Shown piece by piece: positions 29,301 to 39,089 of a stretch of 64,000 bases of DNA (position 1 is the first letter of the stretch; each line of letters begins with the position of its first letter). The stretch covers positions 186,001 to 250,000 of the forward strand of contig BGKB01000103.1 in assembly GCA_003116975.1 (NCBI GenBank), given 5' to 3'. The notes beneath the pieces are model-generated. The model ran no database searches. It saw only the letters and a list, made by a program, of their open reading frames with translations, and was not told where the DNA came from. The translations under genes and the position numbers were made by a program. The stretch is from Aurantiochytrium sp. KH105. Its lineage: Eukaryota > Sar > Bigyra > Thraustochytrida > Thraustochytriidae.

Positions 29301-32300
29301 TCTTGTTTCTGCCGCATAATCTGCACAGCTTTAACGTACGCCTGAATCGCTTCCTTGACGCTGGCTCCCGAGAGACCGAGCTCTGCGTCCGGATCCGCCT
29401 CCGGTTCATTCGTGAACTTGGATAGCACACTTGCGCCATCGTTGAGCCGCGTACGGCGGCTAAAGCGGGATGATTTGCTCACTACAGAGCGCGGGCTTCG
29501 CTGCGTGCGCTGCGTACGGGTCCGACGCGTTCCAAGACCCGGAACGGGTGCCAAGAGCGCAAGACCCTCTGATTCTGGCGTTAAAAATTGCAAAAGAGCG
29601 CGCTTCCCAAGCGCCTGCGCAGTCTCGAGAGCTTCTGCGGACGTGCTCTTGTCGCGTGTCAGATTTTGCTGCATCCGTGCAACCTCTAGCTCCATTGTTT
29701 TCAGTTGTTCAAGGCGTGATTCACATGCAGCCAGACTCGACTCGAGAGCAGACTTCTCCGCAAGATACGCTTGTTCGGCGTCCGAAAGCGGAGCTTCAGT
29801 CGCGCTGCTCGGGGCTTTACGAGCAGGTTTGCGGCGCTTCTTCTTGCGCTGTGATTCCTGCCAGCTTGCCACACAAGCCTCGAGAGCACCGCGCACCCGT
29901 TGTGCTTCCGCATCTGCCGCCTGAGAGAGGTTTGACTGTGCCAGAACCACGAGGGGAAGCACCTGGCTCACGAGGGCTTCCGTGTTGTCAACAGCTGCAA
30001 CAAAGCGGCGTCCAAGCACGATGAGTTGCGACCAGCGCTTGAGATGACAAAGAACCTGCACTGCAAAACCGATCATCCGAGACGCCCACCATGCGTCGCA
30101 AACAAATCGCTGTGACCGTGCGCTCGAGCCACGTCTCTTTCGAGCCTGAGCCCCGCAGTTCTCGAGCATTTCCACAATGGCGACGCCGGCGCGGAAGATA
30201 GGACGCCAATCGTAGCAGCCGGCCTCAACCTTGGGCGCAAGAGAAGGCCCATCAGTGTCCTCGTTGCCGTCTTGGTCTCCGGACGCGCCCGTGCGACCTG
30301 ACTTTTCCAGATGGTCGCTCTCAACGCCATCCTCGTTCTGCCCACTTTCCGCACCTGTGCTACGATTGGCCTCCTCTTGTCTTGCAAGCTGTAATTTTGT
30401 ACGAAGTGCAGGAACGAGCGCAGCTTCGCACACGGCGTCTTCAGTGAATTGCGTTGGCGTGATCCAGGCGAATTCAAGGACATTCCACATCAATTTGCCA
30501 ATACCTTCAACCTGGCGCCACGCCTGTCCCCATCTGGCTCGGGACATGGCTCGCGCGAGATAATGAAGTAAGCGAGGCGAATCCTCGTAGGCCTCCTTAA
30601 AAGCAGCCTTGGCTGCATCGTGCGCCTTGGTCAGTGCTTCGGCCTCGGCACTCATCTTGGAATGCCGAGCATCTACGCCGTCGCCAAGACTTGAGCCTCC
30701 TTCCTCGTCTTCCTCTTCGTCTTCTTCGCCAAGCTCATCGCCTTCAGAGAGATTGTTGGGGAGAGGACGTAGACGTGGGACTGTGGGCGGGACCGCGCCG
30801 CTTGCGCTATCCTTGATGGGCAACCAGCGTAAATCCGTACGAGGACCTTCGTCAAGAACCCCTTCCACGAGACGTCCCTCCCCGGGATCCTCGAAATTGA
30901 TTTTGGCATCCTTGGCGTGGATGAGACTCCAATCCACTGCGAGCCATTTCTTGTACAGGCAAAGCGCCCGAATTCGCTCAAACTCTGCAAGCATGGCAAG
31001 CTGCGCTTTTGCATCTTGCGGCGCTGTGGATCCCGTAGTTTGGGCGGCCGCGGCCAGCAACCGCGCGCGTCTCTCGAGGATGTCGAGTTGACTTCTCAAA
31101 GCATCGATCTCCGTCTTTGCTGCTTCGCGCTCTGCCTCGCGAGCCACCTTCTGCTCTTCGTCTTCCGCGTTCATTTCGTCCTCGTCCTTGTTCTCTTTTG
31201 TCGATGCTTCGTCGCTTGACTCCTTTTCACCATTCTCGTCATGACCTTCACCATCGCCATTCTCTACGTCGTCTCGCGCGCTATTAACAACGCCTGCATT
31301 GGCGATTGCGAGAAGCTCTTCCATTCTGTTCTGGAGAATCTCGATGTCTCCGATGCCAAGCGGGTCCGGTGTTGTCGAAAGTGGTGGCGCGAGCGCGGCC
31401 GTGGCCTCAATGGGGGCAACGTTTTCGTAGCGCTCTTCCCAGAGCACGTCGCGTACAAAAGGTCGAGCATGGGCAGCACACGCTGGATCGAGGTCCCAGA
31501 GCACGTGTTGAGCTTCGTCTGCCCAGTTCGCAGTGTCGCACCCACTGGCACCGAGACTTGCTCTGCAGACCATTGCCATGAGCTGAAGGTAGTCAAAGGT
31601 TTCTTCAGCGCCAGCCACAGCGAGAAGCCCCCAGGCATGACGCAAGAGAGCCCCTTTCTTTTCTTTGCTTGCAGCAGCTCGAGCCCGCGAAAGACAGACG
31701 AGAACCTGCTCGTCAATACCTAAAGTATGACTTTCCGTGGCCGAGTGGTCTGTAGATTCGTCGCCTGCGCCTGTCCCCTCGTCAGATGATGCGGGCTCCG
31801 TGAAGGAATGATTGTTTCGAATGGCTACGTGAATCTTTGCAAGCGTCTTAAGGGGTGCCATGGATGTGTCGATGAGCTCCATTCGCATTTTGGTAGCCAA
31901 TGCATGTTGGACTTGGTGTTTTTCGAGCATCGTGCGCGTCACGTGCCAAGCCTCCTCGGGCATGTCCTCAAGTTCATCTTCTTCTTGCGGAGCATTCTCA
32001 CTGTCATCTTCTGCGCCATAATCCGTCTCGTCTCGCGCGTCCGTCGTCAAGAGGGCAACATGTGCCAAAGAGTCCTTTTGGCTTGCTGAGGTGTATCGGA
32101 GAATTTGGTAAGAACAGAAAGCGTACATGGTGCAGATGTCTTCTGTCCACATGAGCTGAGGAATCTGGCGCATTGCAAATTGAGCTGCAAGCACCGCGCG
32201 AAGGGCCCCCGCAAGCGGGCGTTGCAACGCGAACAATTCTTGCAGGTCATTATACATTCTGCTGCACGTCTGCAGAATCAGCGTGTTGTCTTGCAAGCCG

Positions 32301-35300
32301 CACGTCGCGTGAAGAGCAAGAGCGAGAAGCTGAATGTGCCGACACAGCCCGGCGCTTTGGTCCACCGCGCTTCGCGTCACGTCAAATCTCACGAGGGAGC
32401 TGTACGAGGCTGAAGTCTTCCACAAGGTTCGCGGGTCTTTGTCGAGTCTGTGCAGGAGAAGAGTCGCTTTCACAAAGGCCTGCAGTGAAGGTTGCGGCGC
32501 GGCAACGAGCTCTTCGCGCACAAGCCAAAAGTCGTCGACCGGCTCGCGCATCCAGAGGGGCCCAGGACGCTCCGAAGCAACAAAGGCACTTACAACGTAT
32601 GCACAGGCCGCCCTGCACGCCTGTTTGCAGACATTGACCTGGTCCTTGATGGACTTGTGAAGAGCTTGGAAATCCCGCGCGGAGCCCGTCACAACAGAAC
32701 GGATACTCTCAAAGGCAAGAACTGCCATCACTCCGTAACACTCGATGAGGGCCAAGGGGCAAAGTGTCTGCACTTCCATCGTGGTTGGGCCAATGCCGCC
32801 ACCTAGAATTTGGTTTTTTTCGTCAAAAGCCGCGGCGGCGAAAACGTACGTCTCATTGGGCACAAGGTCAGTCACAAACACAGAAAAAGGACGCTCGGGG
32901 TCTTGCTTGCACGCCATAAATGGAACGCCCATGTTGACGAGATCTGTATTGGTCGTGCTCACTTCGGTGCCCGACCCAGCCGTCTTGCCGTAGACAACGT
33001 AGTGGTGAGGAGCGAGCTTGCCTGGCTTGACAGGAGGGCAGACCTTGATCTCGATCGAAGATGCCGTTCTAGATACTATCCTGAGACTCGGCACGGGGGA
33101 TTCCTTTTCCTCAATTACGCTCTCCCCTTCAGCGTGTTCCTCGCTCGTCGCCTGCTGCAAAAGGGACTCTTCCTGAGCAACCGCCTCCGCAAGGAGCTTG
33201 CCAGCCGTCGTGAGAATTTTTGCTTTCTCCCCGTAGTCATCTTGCTCCCGACGAGAGAGGGAGACCGCGCAAAGCAGCGCCCTCGCATACTTGTTGTGGC
33301 GAAATTCCGCAGAAAGGCGCTGCTCTGTGGATCGCAACTTTGCACCAATTGACGATGCGACTCGAGAATGTGCAACTTCTTCGTGATACGCGAGATCGAA
33401 TTCAATCTCAAAAAGAAGACAAAGCATGTCGCAGTGAATCGATGCAAGCGAAGCGAGCGTTCCGGCAGAAGGGCGCCCGCGAAGAGCTTTTTCCTTGGCA
33501 GTCAACGAAGCCATGCCGTCGGCAGCACAAAGTTCCCCGCGCTGAACATCGAGCGACTGAAGGCCTCGGCGCAAGATTTGCAATGCTGACCTTGAGTCTT
33601 CAACGTCGCGCGTATGCAAAAAAGTCGCATAGCGAACTGCGATTATAGCTCGCAAGAGCGCATCTTCTACGTCGCACGTGAGCACGACAAAGTGCGCGCA
33701 GTCGAGAACTTCCGTCGTGACTTCAATGAGCGTCGGGTTGAGCGGCGTATCGGGCGAGCAGCTGGACACAGTGTCGAGCATGGCTGTGCAAAATGGCGAC
33801 CATAGGAAAAGAGCAGCGTCGTGCAAGAGGTCAGGGTCGGCGCAGCGCAGCGTTGATGCGTGAGCCCGGAGTGTACGAGCCAGCACACGAATCGAATTAA
33901 CATAAATCAGCCTTCCTTCGACCTCGGCCATTTCGCCAGAGACGAGAAGGGCATCTGCGGTCTCGTGAAAGCCCAGGCTCGTCAAAAGCTCAGTGCCATT
34001 GTGGCCACTTGCATCGGAGTCGCCCTCACCGCGAAGCTGCATGCTCGTAAGCGCGATGATGCGCAAGGTCTCGAGCTTGGCAGCCTGAATCTGACAAAGA
34101 GAGCAGGATACGTCTTTGCGTGCGAGCGCATGCAAAAGAAGTGCTGCGCCTGAAAAGCATCCGAACTTAATCAAGGATGCGGCGAGGCTCACACAGGCCT
34201 GGGCAGGGAGCGATGCGGAAGGTGAAGAAGAAGATGGCGCACCTGAACTGGATGAAAGAGCATCCTTGATCTCGTCGAGGTTTTCTTTGCCTCGAGCCTT
34301 AGTTTTTTCATCATCATCAACTTCATCATCATCGTCATCACCTCTTGCGCTCTCCGAATTATCAGCTGGGATCGATACTTTCGCAGGGAGCACTTGATCG
34401 AGACAAATGCCAAGCGCGCGCTCGACATATGGCAGAACGAAAACATATCCACTTAAGTCTGCTGCTCCCGCATCATGGACAGCCGAGGCGTTCGCGCGCA
34501 GCGGGCGTGTCCCTGAGATGGCGAGCATACTCGCGAGGCTTTCAAGACGTTCTGCAGCGGGCGGTCCCTGGAGCCATACGCTGTCCGTCTCAGTGTCAGC
34601 AGCAAGGTCAATGCCGAGTGCGTTACGCAGAATGTCGGGAACTTGGGTCTCAGCCTCGTGCGCATCCTGGACTGACATTAGATCAAACTTTGCCGTGGCT
34701 GTGGTCACAAGGCGCTGCGCGTGGTCTAACGCTCTGAGAATATCCTCGGGAACGGGTTCGGCTTGCATTTCGTCGGCTCTCAATTCGTCGAGCTGCGCTC
34801 CAAAACGGTGTGCCACGTCCTTGGCAGCTTTCACATTTCCAAGTGACTCGTAAATGGTCCAAGCCAAGACGTAAAGTTTCTCACGAAGAGGCAAAAATTT
34901 GGTCGCGCAAAGAGGAAGCTGGTCTTCGACCGAGAGAATTGCAAAGAGAGCGTCTTTGCGGACTTTTTCAGCAAAGCCGAGAACGACCATGGGCTCACAT
35001 ATTGCAAGACAGAGCTGTGCAGCATTATGAGTGAGCCAGTACAATTCTTCGTGCTTGGCTTGCGTCTGAATTTCCTGGTGTACTTCGCGAAGAAAGTCGA
35101 GAGCTTTGGCAGCAATGTCTTGCACGTGGTTTTCTTGGGCAAGAGGAAGTTTTGGCGAAGCTTTCCCAAAAGCAAAGCCTTTTTCGAGGTATTGCGCCCA
35201 GGTTTTGGCTGCCAAAAGCTTGGACTGGGCTCGATCGCGCCACCTTTGGGTGAGAACCGCAGCGGGCTCGAAGCCAACGGAGACAGCAGCTTTGAATTCC

Positions 35301-35548
35301 CCAAGAGCAGCCAACTTTTTGCCCAGATCCATAAGGTTTGTGGCAAGAACAGCGCGACTTTTGGGGCGAACAACATCTCGCTGCGCGTGCTGGACGGCAA
35401 CTTCGATGTCAGCGACAGCACACGCCCTCGCGTTCGCAGCCTCAGCCCCTGCAGTGCATGTAAAGTTATCTATGTTGCGAATGCGCTCGACTTCTTCCTT
35501 GACAGTATGCTGAAAGCGCTCCAGCGCCGAGAGGCCAGCGCCTGCCAT
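26330..35548 (-). CDS. CFAP54: CFAP54-like axonemal central-pair protein
   Basis: 3072 residues in one open frame, close to the roughly 3100 of human CFAP54. The start at 35548 (MAGAGLSALERFQ) is preferred over one at 35809, which adds an unlikely extension. The body is almost wholly helical and TPR-like, with repeated A-x-x-L pairs. At about 818-915 there is an FN3-like segment: RIVSRTASSIEIKV, then HYVVYGKTAG, then LVPNETYVFAAAAFD and ILGGGIGPTT. A fibronectin-like block of this kind is what I recall for CFAP54, a C1d projection protein of the flagellar central pair. Acidic linkers lie near + positions 31190-31290 and 30670-30750, and a coiled coil precedes the first (about 31040-31140). 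CFAP46 is the main alternative. The gene implies a motile-flagellum stage. Confidence 0.7.
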   Translation of the reverse strand: MAGAGLSALERFQHTVKEEVERIRNIDNFTCTAGAEAANARACAVADIEVAVQHAQRDVVRPKSRAVLATNLMDLGKKLAALGEFKAAVSVGFEPAAVLTQRWRDRAQSKLLAAKTWAQYLEKGFAFGKASPKLPLAQENHVQDIAAKALDFLREVHQEIQTQAKHEELYWLTHNAAQLCLAICEPMVVLGFAEKVRKDALFAILSVEDQLPLCATKFLPLREKLYVLAWTIYESLGNVKAAKDVAHRFGAQLDELRADEMQAEPVPEDILRALDHAQRLVTTATAKFDLMSVQDAHEAETQVPDILRNALGIDLAADTETDSVWLQGPPAAERLESLASMLAISGTRPLRANASAVHDAGAADLSGYVFVLPYVERALGICLDQVLPAKVSIPADNSESARGDDDDDEVDDDEKTKARGKENLDEIKDALSSSSGAPSSSSPSASLPAQACVSLAASLIKFGCFSGAALLLHALARKDVSCSLCQIQAAKLETLRIIALTSMQLRGEGDSDASGHNGTELLTSLGFHETADALLVSGEMAEVEGRLIYVNSIRVLARTLRAHASTLRCADPDLLHDAALFLWSPFCTAMLDTVSSCSPDTPLNPTLIEVTTEVLDCAHFVVLTCDVEDALLRAIIAVRYATFLHTRDVEDSRSALQILRRGLQSLDVQRGELCAADGMASLTAKEKALRGRPSAGTLASLASIHCDMLCLLFEIEFDLAYHEEVAHSRVASSIGAKLRSTEQRLSAEFRHNKYARALLCAVSLSRREQDDYGEKAKILTTAGKLLAEAVAQEESLLQQATSEEHAEGESVIEEKESPVPSLRIVSRTASSIEIKVCPPVKPGKLAPHHYVVYGKTAGSGTEVSTTNTDLVNMGVPFMACKQDPERPFSVFVTDLVPNETYVFAAAAFDEKNQILGGGIGPTTMEVQTLCPLALIECYGVMAVLAFESIRSVVTGSARDFQALHKSIKDQVNVCKQACRAACAYVVSAFVASERPGPLWMREPVDDFWLVREELVAAPQPSLQAFVKATLLLHRLDKDPRTLWKTSASYSSLVRFDVTRSAVDQSAGLCRHIQLLALALHATCGLQDNTLILQTCSRMYNDLQELFALQRPLAGALRAVLAAQFAMRQIPQLMWTEDICTMYAFCSYQILRYTSASQKDSLAHVALLTTDARDETDYGAEDDSENAPQEEDELEDMPEEAWHVTRTMLEKHQVQHALATKMRMELIDTSMAPLKTLAKIHVAIRNNHSFTEPASSDEGTGAGDESTDHSATESHTLGIDEQVLVCLSRARAAASKEKKGALLRHAWGLLAVAGAEETFDYLQLMAMVCRASLGASGCDTANWADEAQHVLWDLDPACAAHARPFVRDVLWEERYENVAPIEATAALAPPLSTTPDPLGIGDIEILQNRMEELLAIANAGVVNSARDDVENGDGEGHDENGEKESSDEASTKENKDEDEMNAEDEEQKVAREAEREAAKTEIDALRSQLDILERRARLLAAAAQTTGSTAPQDAKAQLAMLAEFERIRALCLYKKWLAVDWSLIHAKDAKINFEDPGEGRLVEGVLDEGPRTDLRWLPIKDSASGAVPPTVPRLRPLPNNLSEGDELGEEDEEEDEEGGSSLGDGVDARHSKMSAEAEALTKAHDAAKAAFKEAYEDSPRLLHYLARAMSRARWGQAWRQVEGIGKLMWNVLEFAWITPTQFTEDAVCEAALVPALRTKLQLARQEEANRSTGAESGQNEDGVESDHLEKSGRTGASGDQDGNEDTDGPSLAPKVEAGCYDWRPIFRAGVAIVEMLENCGAQARKRRGSSARSQRFVCDAWWASRMIGFAVQVLCHLKRWSQLIVLGRRFVAAVDNTEALVSQVLPLVVLAQSNLSQAADAEAQRVRGALEACVASWQESQRKKKRRKPARKAPSSATEAPLSDAEQAYLAEKSALESSLAACESRLEQLKTMELEVARMQQNLTRDKSTSAEALETAQALGKRALLQFLTPESEGLALLAPVPGLGTRRTRTQRTQRSPRSVVSKSSRFSRRTRLNDGASVLSKFTNEPEADPDAELGLSGASVKEAIQAYVKAVQIMRQKQETTLLAQALLELGNLHAAQGGVAGWAAARTAWTDAVDAVLQDVNSVSSWERILESAAKTPTSVSKWTPKENLASCAELTMCQSLLARFGARACVLAATSCAKLAQFSFTGDVDKTMKHLRLGGWLFACLLSASIEHPVRTCDYASYQVRELMPGLDRALFNFQAVRKTAILEALGHIARELSRSSRQADNLLSLPIASLLEYAGRQWCLSASVVLESHLIRSTALTQLGLVRESGLALRAVLLGANFPVDESELLRSSAELHQASSVADEPQDADEVLAILQMQREAHGVQFALTSNEAPWSRANRDGLRSLVTLGPETEPIPWVSKALGPRLMEILRVCRARLVCRVLSFWPPSTRVESEGEEDASLSRNELLEATLKLLDPQLPEVFAQELTGKETEPDADGAETLVSSRDSMLQIAKASSAEVLTCAADVLLAQGKARTTIRWASICLEALASSRAVGDTASNDVEADSPRLNIHAWLHLRFSLLRAAELLGSPESVLAASHSLDHDCEVNAESDIRRAAIVCSAEALARLGSLQEAARVAHTAIIASAEVRDLTYVKAIVIAKQAHAAWIRCSNQQASEVESGESDDIEEASIRAAYTSAQAALGAIGFFEPKKTSPRTKQTLYTDIIAAYAIVARYHAEEERSCGILQDALDTVAVSLIPLPWLKSEAMLLNALLQESTVEAEAEVENALVACAELACEAQGATLDLGRRACTRLGAAAGASQWLRAAECLGSGFARLGAQLSEFARGASSVADTEEASLRAREMDPFFADTFAQEVGLQGLICRLQREIFGRSVGLDLERHERIRALYAYLSAADDSFRESFMVAATVLPVRDDASPEDDGGEISVPDGLVAAQWVRDKAVDAKNVDLILLRPGRAVPIRKSMPFASVREVRDDLSHAKRMNDSSLLGAAIRQAMVLLGVGSEDEDGVSDDELNGISESNQEELATWLERLFDVRSGIFIEDAGEEFRSILHQVREDDKSAATQ

Positions 35549-35899
35549 TATGGCTTTAGGTTGCGAGTTCACCTTTCTTTCGTTGTGCTCGTCCGAAGTG
35601 AGCAAGGGAGTTTGGTCAACGTGGAGTCGCGGTGAAGTTGAGACAGGTTGCTTGGTTCTTGGTCGTCCGAGGTCTCCTTTTTTACGCTCGTTCGCCCAGA
35701 GTTTATCGTCAAAGGGTTGCAAAATGCGGTCCTTTCGATCGGCCGGCACCTGCCGTGCGCAGGAGAGACGCCGGCGCGCCAGCGGGCAGGCTGATAGCTT
35801 GTTTGTCACAAGTCACTCTTGCTGGCGGAGAGGATTAACAGTAAAAACACTCTTTTTTGCTCAGGCAGTTCTTCTTGCTAGCTTGACTTGCTTGGACTA

Positions 35900-35935
<36 letters not shown>

Positions 35936-36460
35936 CAACCTGCTTGCTTGCTTGCAGAATGTTGTTGCTCACTTTGTAGGCGCGCCTTCTCTCCGAGAGA
36001 GACAACGCTACGCGACGGGATGGCCGGCCGGCCGGCCAGCAATGCCGCCAGTCTCTGCTACGCTCAAGACCAGCAAGCCAACCCGAAAAAGGCGGTGGCC
36101 CGGGAACGAGAGAGAGAACGCCAATCAGTGAACGCGCCTTGGGGGCTGCCGCCGCGGCCTCTCGTCATCGAAACGGTCCCATGTAGCACCTGGAACTTGG
36201 GCAACGCAAAAGAGCTGGAAAGGGCGAAGCTTTGTTGCGTTCGGAACCTCTGGCGCGAGCCGCAGCTAAACGCGGTTCCGACGAGAAGGCCGCGCGGCTT
36301 GCGGGCTCGCCCTCGCAGACCAGGAGCGGCGCGGGAGAGCGCGCCGAGCGGGCAGGCAGGCAGGAAGGCCGGCAGGCAGGCAGCTAGCCTGCGGGCGACC
36401 GCGCGCGCTGCGCCGTCGAGGCGTGTCTGCTCGGCCACCTGCGTCGCCGGGCTGTAATTC
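35549..36460. other. Divergent region, CFAP54 / peroxidase, with TTGC and GGCA tracts
   Basis: About 900 bases between diverging starts. A CTTG microsatellite runs from about 35901 to 35956 with a short interruption. Further on, GGCCGGCC (36022-36037) and GGCAGGCA tracts (36352-36385) occur. The CFAP54 frame is open to 35809 without domain content. No separate gene is supported. Confidence 0.5.
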
Positions 36461-38554
36461 ATGGCCGAGATGGTGACCGGGACGCCGTCGCCGCCGCCGG
36501 CAAGCCCCGGACCCCGGAAACCGCACAGACGAGCTCGGAGACGACCGCGAGGACGGCCACGCGGGGCGGGGACGCCGCGCGCTGGCCGCAGCAGAAAAGG
36601 CGTGGCATGGAAGAGCCTTGTGGCGTGCGCTTTGGGAGTCTTTGTGAGCGCTGTTTTCCCTCTTCGCACCGGGGCCCTTCGCGTGTGCACGAGCTGCGAC
36701 GCGGATGTGTCCACGGACTACCTGAGCGGTGTCGTCCACCCGCTGCTGACTGATTTCTTTTACAACTACGACGGGATTGAATTCGCACGCAAGGTCGGTG
36801 GCGCCGTGCGGTTGCTATTTCACGACTCTGCAACGTACTCGGCAACTGCAGATAATGGCGAGCCGAATGGATGTCTGGAGATGGACGATCCCGGCAACGG
36901 TGGGCTTGGACCTGTCACAGCGGCGCTGTCCGCAATATATGCATCAATGGAAAAACGTGACGATTTCTCACGAGCTGATTTTTGGCAGTACGCCGGTCTC
37001 GTGGCAACAGATGTTGGTTTTGCGCGCACTATTGCGGACGGGGAAATCACCTCGACTGTGCTGGAGTCGTACAATGGAACAGCGACGACAAACTTTCGAT
37101 TTGGAAGGATCGACACGACCAATTGCAACGCTTCAGGTTTCTGGAACGCCTCGACCGAGAGCGTAGAGTTCGATCGTCTACCAATCGCTAACGGCGACTT
37201 CGCCCATATTTTTGGAATTTTTGTGACGCGCATGGGCATGAGTCTGCGAGAACTTGTGGCAATGGTGGGCGCTCACACACTGGGTGCGGCGACGCCTGAT
37301 GGATCTGGCAACGACGGCATTTGGGTGGAGCGCAATGACGTTCTCGACAACCAGTTTTACATCGATTTGCTTGATATGGATTGGGAGCGAGAAGTGACAT
37401 ATTTCGGCGTCGACGACTCTTCCTCGACCTTTCAGTGGGTGTCAGATACGGACGATGGCGTGGAGCTCATGATGTTGAACACGGATATATCCCTTGTTTA
37501 CCAAGTCGACCCCGCAACCGCCGCTATTACAGACACATGCACGGAGTCTCTTGAATGCGCTTACAACCTCGCCGACGACGAGCTCTCGTCTCGGCTCTTT
37601 GTTGAGGAGTTTGCAGGTGGCGCGCGCGGCACGACGCGAAATTCCACGACCAAGCTTGCGGGTATGGTCGCCTGGTACAAGACGCTTGTGCCCGCATTCA
37701 TTCACATGGGCGAGCTTGGCTATGAGGACTCCTTGCTCGAGCCTTGCGTCGTGGCCGCAGAATGCACAGGCGGGGTCGTCGATAACTCCTCGTATGTCCA
37801 CACGCAATTGACGATCCTCATTGACGACACGTATCGGTCATCGTACCACAGCACGTTGGCGTTCCGTTCCGTGATCATTACGAACCTTGCCGAAGCTCTC
37901 GACATGAATTCATCGCGAATCTCGATCGACGGAGTTCGTTCTGGAAGCGTCATTGTGCAGGCAAGTCTGTACCTGGATCCAATCGATGACGCGCGGCAGA
38001 TTTTGGTCTTGCGCGACGACGATACCACCCTTCGTATATTGCAAGGAGCCTTTGCTACAGAGATCAGTGCTGGCGTCTTGGGGGACATTTTGCTAGTGCG
38101 TAGCGAGCGAATTTCGGCCCCAAATTCGGCGAGGACGAGTGCCTCGGCGATTCCTTCCGAGGTCACAGAGGACCTGCGTGGGCCGTTTCAGGCGCCATCC
38201 ATTAGCGTTACCAACACACTTATCGGCAGCACGATGACTGGGGTTTTCATCGTGCTTGTCACTTCTGTATATTTCTGCTGTGTCTCTTCGGACGAGGTTG
38301 ACCTGGAGAAGCAATTTGCCGCACCGCGTCGTCAACGTGTTGAAGCGCGTTTGGGCACGCTTGCGCCCAGCGACTTTTCAAATGATATCTACTCGCCTGA
38401 TTTTTACATGCAAAGTGAGGATGACGAGGACGAGGACGAAGAGTATTCGCGCTCTCGATCGCGAAAGAGCCGTCGGCCAAAGGGTAAAGGACGGAGCCAA
38501 CATCGTCATCGAGATAGAGAAAAGGATCATCGGACGCGCGAAACGCAACACTAG
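36461..38554 (+). CDS. Membrane-anchored plant-type heme peroxidase
   Basis: 697 residues. The haem-peroxidase domain (about 85-400) has the distal site RLLFHDSATY, with Arg117 and His121, and the proximal site MVGAHTLG, with His272. Distal calcium-ligand-like residues (NGEPNGCLE) and an FRFGRID element sit between them. A highly basic N-terminus (about 18-47) precedes a hydrophobic segment at 51-68, which is either a signal peptide or an anchor. A second hydrophobic helix at about 586-607 is followed by an acidic then arginine/serine-rich tail. Between domain and helix, about 450-560 resembles a SEA-like membrane-proximal fold (SRISIDGVRSGSVIVQASL). The layout suggests a secretory or surface type I protein reducing peroxide, with substrate unknown. 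It is neither a typical ascorbate peroxidase nor a classical class III enzyme. A second ATG (36470) is possible. Confidence 0.82.
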   Translation: MAEMVTGTPSPPPASPGPRKPHRRARRRPRGRPRGAGTPRAGRSRKGVAWKSLVACALGVFVSAVFPLRTGALRVCTSCDADVSTDYLSGVVHPLLTDFFYNYDGIEFARKVGGAVRLLFHDSATYSATADNGEPNGCLEMDDPGNGGLGPVTAALSAIYASMEKRDDFSRADFWQYAGLVATDVGFARTIADGEITSTVLESYNGTATTNFRFGRIDTTNCNASGFWNASTESVEFDRLPIANGDFAHIFGIFVTRMGMSLRELVAMVGAHTLGAATPDGSGNDGIWVERNDVLDNQFYIDLLDMDWEREVTYFGVDDSSSTFQWVSDTDDGVELMMLNTDISLVYQVDPATAAITDTCTESLECAYNLADDELSSRLFVEEFAGGARGTTRNSTTKLAGMVAWYKTLVPAFIHMGELGYEDSLLEPCVVAAECTGGVVDNSSYVHTQLTILIDDTYRSSYHSTLAFRSVIITNLAEALDMNSSRISIDGVRSGSVIVQASLYLDPIDDARQILVLRDDDTTLRILQGAFATEISAGVLGDILLVRSERISAPNSARTSASAIPSEVTEDLRGPFQAPSISVTNTLIGSTMTGVFIVLVTSVYFCCVSSDEVDLEKQFAAPRRQRVEARLGTLAPSDFSNDIYSPDFYMQSEDDEDEDEEYSRSRSRKSRRPKGKGRSQHRHRDREKDHRTRETQH

Positions 38555-39089
38555 AAGGCTCATAAGGCCTCGGATTTGGCACTAGAGCTACGTCTCGTAT
38601 TACTGAGAATATTTTGTATCACATGCTTGCTGCATGCAAGCTGCTCCATCTTTACTTGTAGTCGGCCTCGAGGTCTTTCTTATCTTTACCATTACTTTCT
38701 CCGGTGATTGGTGAAGTCTAAAGCTAGCCTGATTTTGTCAGGATCTTGTCATTTACGAATGTCATGGACCACACCTCTCGCGTACGCGTGTATTACGATC
38801 TAACTCTGTCAGGGGCCCATACTAAAAAAGCATATTTTTATCCTTTAAAAGTTTGACTAAGCGAAATTGTTACGTCGGAGTTAGCTCTGCAACATAAACT
38901 TATCCTAATTTTGCAAAAGGAGTTAGTTGCTGACAGCGCTGGTCCTTGGTTTCACGGTTAGCGATCGCGAGCAGACCTATTTCGCCGGCAGCGGGTGAAC
39001 TTGCTACACCCCAAGTCTCAGGCAAGGAGACGCAGTAGCGGCTACTCAAGGGTTTTTGGCGCTCGGCCCGTCCCTGAGAGCGGCTGACG
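38555..39089. other. Intergenic region left of the piggyBac-YqaJ gene
   Basis: About 535 bases, with an AT-rich part (38820-38910). I looked here for a terminal inverted repeat matching the defective element at 49990 (CCCGATRATTTG) and found none. A GTTTGACTAAG string at 38849 recalls the GTTTGACTTAG of that element's palindrome but is not itself palindromic. No gene is supported. Confidence 0.5.

Noticed and set aside
38820-38870. Left terminal repeat of the piggyBac-YqaJ gene
   Set aside because: The GTTTGACTAAG string resembles part of the palindrome at 50065 but is not palindromic and has no partner near 43005-43182.
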